Shown in pieces: positions 6,192-10,076 of a stretch of DNA of 10,076 nt; positions within the stretch are counted from its first letter, which is position 1; each line of letters opens with the position of its first letter. The translations under genes and the position numbers were made by a program. Under the pieces are notes generated by a model. That model did no database searches. It saw only the letters and a program-made list of their open reading frames with translations, and was not told the DNA's origin. The DNA comes from Dehalococcoidia bacterium. GTDB taxonomy: Bacteria > Chloroflexota > Dehalococcoidia > GIF9 > AB-539-J10. The stretch covers positions 1 through 10,076 of the forward strand of contig JAGMBH010000168.1 of NCBI GenBank assembly GCA_023129815.1, in the 5' to 3' direction.

Positions 6192-6513
6192 ACTCTCATT
6201 CTCGGATGCAGTAACAGAGAGTATTTGTTTTCATTGCTAGCAAGCCGTTGAGAAGTCCTTAAAAGCGTACCTGGTCGTTCTTGGTATTCCATTTACTAAG
6301 ACTCATGAAATCGGAGAATTAATCACGAAGTGCGAGAATAAAGACAAGAAGATCTCTGCATTTAAGGAGGAAGCGGATAAACTTACTGATTATGCTATTG
6401 ATGTTCGCTACCCGGAGGAGCTACTTGAGCCGACTTTAGAAGAAGCAAAAGAAGCTTTTGAAATAGCAGAGAAAATGAAGGAATTTGTTTTGAACAGAAT
6501 TGCTTTGGAATAA
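6154..6513 (+). pseudogene. HEPN-domain protein interrupted by an in-frame TAG
   Basis: Reading from ATG 6154 (preceded by GGAAGGG) gives a HEPN protein of 119 codons with one TAG at 6238-6240. The frame runs ...TESICFHC, stop, QAVEKSLKAYLVVLGIPF..., where the family normally has FHCQQAVEK: the stop sits exactly at a conserved Gln, so a single CAG-to-TAG change explains it. The rest is intact to TAA 6511: KTHEIGELI, then DYAIDVRYPEE and a C-terminal helix. The segment before the stop also looks about ten residues short of usual HEPN proteins (AEHEL appears once, with no preceding Trp helix). As read it yields a 28-residue fragment, so the toxin is probably dead, leaving an orphan MNT. A sequencing error or amber suppression are the alternatives. 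Confidence 0.8.
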
Positions 6514-6527
6514 AGGCGACCAACTTC

Positions 6528-6594
6528 ATACAACAGGGTATTAAAAACTATGCTCCGCTCCGTCCAAATTCCGCTTCGCCAATTTATTTTATCC
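6528..6594. repeat. Decayed second attC-like element after the HEPN gene
   Basis: Starting 14 nt after the HEPN stop, ATACAAC (6528-6534) plus GGGTA (6536-6540) resemble the left arms of the hairpin at 5737-5818, and TATCC (6590-6594) pairs with GGGTA with one G-T. The centres of the two elements are related: 5765-5789 and 6556-6580 agree at 18 of 25 positions by eye, sharing CCAAAT and GCTT. The expected right outer arm (GTTATGC-like) is missing after 6594. I read it as a truncated or mutated sister of the first element. The rest of the gap to 6666 shows nothing else I can name. Confidence 0.4.
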
Positions 6595-6666
6595 ACAAGA
6601 AGCTAAGAGAAAACAGTCATCGGAAATTTGTGAAGGGTAAGTATGAAAAAACAATTTTGCCTCTCT

Positions 6667-7329
6667 TTACAGCGGGTTGCCAATAGGCATGATATATAGA
6701 GGTTTAATCTGCTCCTCCAACCCCAGAACCTTTCTTACTTCCTCATCATCAAATGCACCGACTTCCACTGTGGCCAAGCCCAGAGCTACAGCTTGAAGGT
6801 GGATGTTTTCCCCGACATGCCCTACTTCCATGTGAACATATCTTTCCCCGCGCCGGCCATATCTATAGGAGGTCCTGGGATAAAGGGCACAGATAACGAT
6901 ATCCAGTGGAGCATTGGCAATGAATCCCTGATCCAGAGCTGCCCTAGCTAGCTCTTTCCTTAAGTCCCCTGGCTGATGCAAAACCAGTGAATGACTATCC
7001 ACATCGTAGTGGTAAATGCCAGCTTGTAGCTCCTCTTTAGGTTGCTTCGCTTCGCTCGCAATGACACCTTGTTTGCCAATAAAAGCAAAAATTTCCAGAG
7101 GATATGTAGCTCCAGCGCTGGGTGCTGCTCTAAGTCTCCCGGCCCCAGTAATACCCTGAGCTGACCAGAGAATCTGAGATAACTGAGAAGGTGTTAATGA
7201 TTCTGAGCGATATCTTCGAACTGATCTACGGCTAGCTATAGCTTCTTCCAGCGACATCTTACCTTTTAGCTGAGGAGGTGGAAGCTTTATTACAAGCTGG
7301 GGATCGCTTCGCTTCGCTCGCAATGACAT
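6667..7329 (-). CDS. SagB-type nitroreductase family protein with repeat insertions
   Basis: An FMN-dependent oxidoreductase of the nitroreductase superfamily, SagB/ThcOx-like branch, 220 residues as read. Visible: RRSVRRY (34-40, FMN phosphate binding), QLSQILWSAQGIT (49-61), PSAGATYPLEIF (70-81), a YHYDVDSHSL segment, and EVGHVGENIHLQAVALGLATVEVGAF (168-193). The substrate is unknown; no precursor peptide is nearby. The first residues MSLRAKRSD and residues 89-97 (VIASEAKQP) are translations of the same dispersed DNA repeat in two frames. The family-like sequence begins around IKLPPPQLKGKMSLEEA, so ATG 7329 lies within the repeat and may be a newly supplied start; ATG 7257 (MSLEEA) is an alternative. 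It starts 6 nt after the rtcB stop, so is probably the last gene of the archease-rtcB operon. Confidence 0.85.
   Translation of the reverse strand: MSLRAKRSDPQLVIKLPPPQLKGKMSLEEAIASRRSVRRYRSESLTPSQLSQILWSAQGITGAGRLRAAPSAGATYPLEIFAFIGKQGVIASEAKQPKEELQAGIYHYDVDSHSLVLHQPGDLRKELARAALDQGFIANAPLDIVICALYPRTSYRYGRRGERYVHMEVGHVGENIHLQAVALGLATVEVGAFDDEEVRKVLGLEEQIKPLYIMPIGNPL
7044..7066 (-). repeat. Dispersed repeat copy inside the nitroreductase gene
   Basis: A 23-bp stretch, on the minus strand containing GCGAGCGAAGCGAAGC, identical to 7306-7328. It belongs to the GTCATTGCGAGCGAAGCGAA-type repeats common between genes in many bacterial genomes. Here it is inside coding sequence and keeps the frame open, adding VIASEAKQ in what should be a short loop between a strand ending FAFIGK and the AGIYHY segment. 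Confidence 0.85.
7306..7328 (-). repeat. Dispersed repeat copy at the nitroreductase start
   Basis: Second identical 23-bp copy, in direct orientation with 7044-7066. It covers all but the first base of the apparent start codon and encodes SLRAKRS, a different frame from the internal copy. It lies immediately after the rtcB stop, where such a repeat would be expected as an intergenic element. Confidence 0.85.
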
Positions 7330-7335
7330 GTTGCT

Positions 7336-8793
7336 CTAGCCTTTAATAACGCCTAGGGGAACGGCCATGGCTACTTTGTTACAAATACCGGCTTGGTGGC
7401 AGACCTCTATCACTTCAGTGACATCCTTATAAGCCTGAGATGCTTCCTCAGCTAGGGAAGGTATGTTCCCTGTCTTAATAGTGATGCCCCTGCTCTCCAA
7501 ATCTTGAGCTACATCCTTACCTCTCAAGCTTCGCCTAGCGGCATGGCGACTTAGCATTCTGCCAGCACCATGACAGGTAGAGCCAAAGCTTTCCTCCATA
7601 GCCTTCTGGGTGCCCACAGCAATGAAAGAGCAACGCCCCATATCTCCTGGGATAAGCACCGGCTGCCCTATCTCCTTATATCTCTGAGGAATGTCCTTGT
7701 GGTTAGGTGGGAAAGCTCTGGTGGCGCCTTTGCGATGTACACAAACCTTGAGTTTCTGCCCATTTACCATATGTTCCTCTATCTTAGCGATGTTGTGCGC
7801 CACATCGTAAATCTGTTTCATGCCGAGTTTCTCAGGACTTTTTTCAAAGACTTTAGAAAAACATTCTCTAACCCAGTGAACAATACATTGCCGATTAACC
7901 CAGGCATAATTGGCAGCACATGCCATGGCAGCTAAATAGTCTCTACCTTCCTTTGATTCTATAGGGGCACAAGCAAGCTGGCGATCAGGAAGCTTTATTC
8001 CATACTTTGATACCGCCCCTTCCATCACTCTCAGATGGTCAGTGCATACCTGATGACCAAAGCCTCGAGAGCCGGTGTGAATGAGAACCAATACTTGGCC
8101 TATTTCGTTAATACCCATGACGCTAGCTATGTTAGGGTCAAAAATCTCCTTCACTACCTGAACCTCGAGGAAATGATTTCCTGAGCCTAATGTGCCCGCT
8201 TGAGGCATACCCCGCTTTATGGCTTTATCGCTTATCTTACTCGGATCAGCTCCCTTCAGGCATCCACCTTCTTCAGTGGCATCTAAGTCTTCCTCGGAAC
8301 CGAAGCCATGCTTTACTGCCCAGCGGGCCCCTTCAACTATCAATTCGTTCATCTCTTTTCGGCTTACCTTTATTTTCCCCTCAGAGCCCAAACCAGAGGG
8401 TACATTAGCAAATAATCGGTTAACGAGCTGGTCGATCTTAGGCCTTACTTCAGCTTCATTAAGATTGGTACGTAACAACCTTACCCCGCAGTTTATGTCA
8501 TAACCCACACCGCCCGGGGAAATTACACCGTCCTTAACACTCATGGCAGCAACTCCACCTATAGGGAAACCGTAGCCCCAGTGGATGTCTGGCATAGCAA
8601 AGGAGAATTTAATTATGCCGGGAAGAAAGGCAACGTTGGCGACTTGTTCTGGTGTTTGTTCCGCACCTATGGACTCGAGTATCTCTTTACTAGCATAGAT
8701 TAAACCAGGGACTCTCATGCCATCTTTGTAGCTCTGAGGAATTTCCCAATGATAATCATCTATCTTAACAAGTTGTCCTTGCCACTTTGACAT
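7336..8793 (-). CDS. rtcB: RNA-splicing ligase RtcB (3'-phosphate/5'-OH ligase)
   Basis: GTP- and Mn2+-dependent RNA ligase joining 2',3'-cyclic-phosphate or 3'-phosphate ends to 5'-OH ends; in bacteria an RNA-repair enzyme, elsewhere also the tRNA splicing ligase. At 485 residues it matches the family. All known active-site positions are visible: D99 and C102 in GGVGYDINCGVR, H207 in GSGNHFLE, H239 in LIHTGSRG, H333 in DVAHN, and the guanylylated H408 in CHGAGR. ATG 8793 is supported by AAGGAG (8806-8801 on the minus strand), which overlaps the archease stop and implies translational coupling. It follows archease, its turnover cofactor, by 11 nt, so both form a functional unit. No RtcR/RtcA-type sigma54 control is seen in the window. 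Confidence 0.98.
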   Translation of the reverse strand: MSKWQGQLVKIDDYHWEIPQSYKDGMRVPGLIYASKEILESIGAEQTPEQVANVAFLPGIIKFSFAMPDIHWGYGFPIGGVAAMSVKDGVISPGGVGYDINCGVRLLRTNLNEAEVRPKIDQLVNRLFANVPSGLGSEGKIKVSRKEMNELIVEGARWAVKHGFGSEEDLDATEEGGCLKGADPSKISDKAIKRGMPQAGTLGSGNHFLEVQVVKEIFDPNIASVMGINEIGQVLVLIHTGSRGFGHQVCTDHLRVMEGAVSKYGIKLPDRQLACAPIESKEGRDYLAAMACAANYAWVNRQCIVHWVRECFSKVFEKSPEKLGMKQIYDVAHNIAKIEEHMVNGQKLKVCVHRKGATRAFPPNHKDIPQRYKEIGQPVLIPGDMGRCSFIAVGTQKAMEESFGSTCHGAGRMLSRHAARRSLRGKDVAQDLESRGITIKTGNIPSLAEEASQAYKDVTEVIEVCHQAGICNKVAMAVPLGVIKG

Positions 8794-8804
8794 GTCTTAA
8801 CTCC

Positions 8805-9227
8805 TTAAACATCAAAGATTATTTGCACCTCATAACCGTGGTCATCCTTGTTTATTTTTAACATATGGTATGTAGCTGCTTTTACTCCCGTCCTTATCTT
8901 GTGCTTTAGAGGGTCAAAATCTTCCCCATAGCAAGTAGCTTTAAGCTGATTGTTAGTCAAACTCTCGATATGGAATCTCCTAAACAAAACGTGCTCGGCA
9001 TCAAAGAGGTAAATAAGCTCATTAAGCCATTCTACTAGTAAGCTATCTTTGTCTTCACTCACTATCTCTACGTGGCGCCGCAATTCCTCATTAACACTTC
9101 CGACCTCCGTGATCAAGCTAAACAAGGCTAAAGCAGCATTGGAAAAGAGCTGCTTAATATTAGCTCCATAAGCAATAATGCCTACGTCAGCAGTATGATC
9201 AGTGATTTCAAAAGCCTTCTCAATCAT
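8805..9227 (-). CDS. Archease (RtcB-activating protein)
   Basis: A 140-residue archease, which promotes RtcB guanylylation and allows multiple turnover. Visible: FEITDHTADVGI (6-17) with the acidic metal-binding cluster, LLVEWLNELIYLFDAEH (63-79), KIRTGVKAATYHML (110-123) and a C-terminus ending FDV, with the penultimate Asp that is conserved in archeases. The length fits the family exactly. It is the first gene of the minus-strand operon; ATG 9227 is preceded only by a weak GGG-type ribosome binding site, and an extended -10 promoter lies about 35 nt upstream. The direct pairing with rtcB strongly supports the call. Confidence 0.95.
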   Translation of the reverse strand: MIEKAFEITDHTADVGIIAYGANIKQLFSNAALALFSLITEVGSVNEELRRHVEIVSEDKDSLLVEWLNELIYLFDAEHVLFRRFHIESLTNNQLKATCYGEDFDPLKHKIRTGVKAATYHMLKINKDDHGYEVQIIFDV

Positions 9228-9259
9228 CTTAGCCCATATTATGTGGCAAGGGTAACTCT

Positions 9260-9268
9260 ATTATATCA
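9260..9268 (-). promoter_or_regulatory. Extended -10 promoter of the archease-rtcB operon
   Basis: On the minus strand the sequence TGATATAAT forms a perfect extended -10 box (TGn then TATAAT), ending 32 nt before the archease ATG. No good -35 hexamer is found at 16-18 nt upstream, which is acceptable for extended -10 promoters. Predicted transcription start is around 9253. Confidence 0.6.
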
Positions 9269-9342
9269 CGTACTATAATTCTCGCCATCTTGAAGACCGT
9301 TTATTTTATTATCCTGAGGTGAAGCTGCGAGCCCTTCGCTTT

Positions 9343-9429
9343 CCTGTCATTCTGAGGGAGAGAAGCGACCGAAGAATCGCACTCAGGGTAAACTCCGCAA
9401 GGAGGCAGCGAAAAACGCAGAATGACAGG
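9343..9429. repeat. 87-bp repeat element with 12-bp terminal inverted repeats
   Basis: CCTGTCATTCTG (9343-9354) and CAGAATGACAGG (9418-9429) are perfect inverted repeats bounding an 87-bp element. The left half contains GTCATTCTGAGGGAGAGAAG and GAAGAATC, typical of the dispersed GTCATTCTGAG...GAAGAATC repeat family; a related CCTGAGGTGAAG tract precedes it at 9313. It has the look of a MITE or REP/BIME-type palindrome, carries no gene, and separates the archease promoter from the tRNA promoter. Confidence 0.7.
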
Positions 9430-9463
9430 TAGGTGTTGTGGAATGACCGTCTATTGTGAAGAT

Positions 9464-9492
9464 TTGAACTTCCTATATATGTCTGCTACAAT
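9464..9492 (+). promoter_or_regulatory. Sigma70-type promoter of tRNA-Val
   Basis: TTGAAC (9464-9469), a 17-nt spacer, and TACAAT (9487-9492) form a near-consensus housekeeping promoter. The predicted start is about 7 nt downstream (around 9499), only a few bases before the mature tRNA 5' end at 9503. Confidence 0.75.
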
Positions 9493-9502
9493 CGGTCAAA
9501 AG

Positions 9503-9575
9503 GGGCGGTTAGCTCAGCGGTTAGAGCGCTGCGTTGACATCGCAGAGGTCACTGGTTCAAATCCAGTATCGCCCA
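9503..9575 (+). tRNA. tRNA-Val (anticodon GAC)
   Basis: A 73-nt cloverleaf. Acceptor arm GGGCGGT (9503-9509) pairs with ATCGCCC (9568-9574) with one G-T; D arm GCTC/GAGC (9512-9515, 9524-9527); anticodon arm CTGCG/CGCAG (9529-9533, 9541-9545) with loop TTGACAT and anticodon GAC at 9536-9538, decoding GUC/GUU valine codons; T arm ACTGG/CCAGT with loop TTCAAAT. The discriminator base is A9575 and CCA is not encoded. No intron. An open frame across this region (9422-9607) is a read-through of the tRNA, not a gene. Confidence 0.97.
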
Positions 9576-9751
9576 TATTTGGCAAACGTGATAATATAAA
9601 TATATGAGAGTGAATTAGGGGGTTAGTTATTTTGTAGTGGGAAGCATTTCCTCTCAATTGATTAGTGGATGCTGATAAAAAGGGCTAAAACATCGGAAGG
9701 TAAAAGCTAACAGCTTGTCACGTCTTAAATTTCCAATGGGATTTAATTTTA

Positions 9752-9788
9752 TAAAACCTCTCGTTTTAGGCATGAGCCTTTTTATTTA
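9752..9788 (+). promoter_or_regulatory. Hairpins and T-tract in the thrS leader
   Basis: In the 238-nt gap between the tRNA and thrS, TAAAAC/GTTTTA (9752-9757, 9763-9768) forms a 6-bp hairpin, and directly after it AGGC/GCCT (9768-9771, 9776-9779) with an ATGA loop is followed by TTTTTATTT. The second could be a weak intrinsic terminator. A more distant CTAAAAC (9685-9691) could also pair with GTTTTAG (9763-9769). This may be leader attenuation or the terminator of the tRNA transcript. No T-box core was found. The stems are short, so confidence is low. Confidence 0.3.
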
Positions 9789-9813
9789 GTTACAGGGTAA
9801 GAGCTTAATAATA

Positions 9814-10076
9814 ATGAATAGAGAAGAGAGATTGGAAAGGATGCGTCACTCTGCCGCTCACATCATGGCCGAGGCCGTGCAATCCCTTTTCCCCGGGGCC
9901 AAATTTGGCATTGGACCAGCTATTGAAAATGGCTTTTATTATGATTTTGAGCTACCACGTCCGTTAACACAAGAAGACTTGCCCATAATTGAAAGCAAAA
10001 TGAAGGAGATTATTGATGCTGATTTGCCTTTCATCAAAGAGGAAGTAAGCAAGGAGAAAGCACGTCTCCTTTTTGC
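9814..10076 (+). CDS. thrS: Threonyl-tRNA synthetase, N-terminal part (3' partial)
   Basis: The first 87 codons of a class II threonyl-tRNA synthetase, cut by the window end. It begins [20 protein letters not shown], going straight into the N2 editing domain (HSAAH...; [15 protein letters not shown] at about 35-49), so the TGS (N1) domain found at the start of most bacterial ThrRS is absent unless translation starts further upstream; no open frame upstream shows one. TGS-less ThrRS is seen in some Chloroflexota and other lineages. The HxxxH zinc-type editing motif is visible as H12 and H16 (HSAAH). Likely followed by infC-rpmI-rplT in many bacteria, but this cannot be seen. The leader contains hairpins that may regulate it. 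Confidence 0.93.
   Translation, partial: MNREERLERMRHSAAHIMAEAVQSLFPGAKFGIGPAIENGFYYDFELPRPLTQEDLPIIESKMKEIIDADLPFIKEEVSKEKARLLF

Noticed and set aside
6238..6240. UAG as pyrrolysine or recoded codon in the HEPN gene
   Set aside because: A single amber at a Gln position in an accessory gene is better explained by one C-to-T change or a read error; no other in-frame TAG interrupts a conserved gene in the window.
7570..7935. Plus-strand ORF of 121 codons inside rtcB
   Set aside because: It lies antisense to fully conserved rtcB active-site codons (H333, H408 region), has no ribosome binding site and no family resemblance; it is a shadow frame.
9422..9607. Open frame of 61 codons on the + strand
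   Set aside because: It runs through the repeat element, the tRNA promoter and the whole tRNA-Val; the LAQRLER...GSNPVSP-like peptide is the usual artefact of translating a tRNA gene.
9600..9813. T-box riboswitch upstream of thrS
   Set aside because: No antiterminator core of the GGTGG-ACC type and no recognisable Stem I motifs; only short hairpins are present.
1..10076. CRISPR array or prophage
   Set aside because: No regularly spaced direct repeats with unique spacers and no phage structural, integrase or lysis genes are visible on either strand.

Overview
The window looks like a stretch of a mid/low-GC bacterial chromosome, most consistent with an anaerobic Chloroflexota (Dehalococcoidia-like) genome or MAG. 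This is inferred from the leuD-leuB-cimA arrangement, a threonyl-tRNA synthetase that appears to start without a TGS domain, an archease-RtcB operon, and several intergenic repeat families of the GTCATTGCGAGCGAAGC / GTCATTCTGAG type. Similarity searches could not be run, so the taxon is a judgement, not a proof.

Left part (1-5092, + strand): a branched-chain amino acid operon, leuD (5' end cut off by the window), leuB and cimA. LeuB and LeuCD act in leucine synthesis and also process citramalate from CimA, giving 2-oxobutyrate for isoleucine without threonine deaminase. Two non-metabolic genes sit between leuB and cimA with very tight spacing: an OLD/SMC-like AAA ATPase and a PIN-domain nuclease. 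A 42-codon single-TM small protein with a strong ribosome binding site overlaps the end of cimA, followed by two very short overlapping ORFs.

Accessory part (5089-6666, + strand): a three-TM protein of unknown function, then an attC-like stem-loop, then a MNT nucleotidyltransferase / HEPN toxin-antitoxin pair whose HEPN gene carries an in-frame TAG, then a second, decayed attC-like element. The layout (one functional unit followed by one recombination-site-like hairpin, twice) resembles integron gene cassettes.

Right part: a minus-strand operon (9268-6667) of archease, rtcB (RNA ligase) and a SagB-type nitroreductase. The nitroreductase gene contains two copies of a dispersed repeat read in two different frames, one of which supplies its apparent start codon. 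Upstream lies an 87-bp repeat element with perfect 12-bp terminal inverted repeats, then a promoter and tRNA-Val(GAC) on the + strand, a structured leader, and the 5' end of thrS running off the window.

The most interesting points are the AAA-PIN pair embedded in the biosynthetic operon, the cassette-like block with attC-like hairpins, the repeat-in-gene events (nitroreductase and leuD tail), and a changed coenzyme-pocket motif in LeuB.
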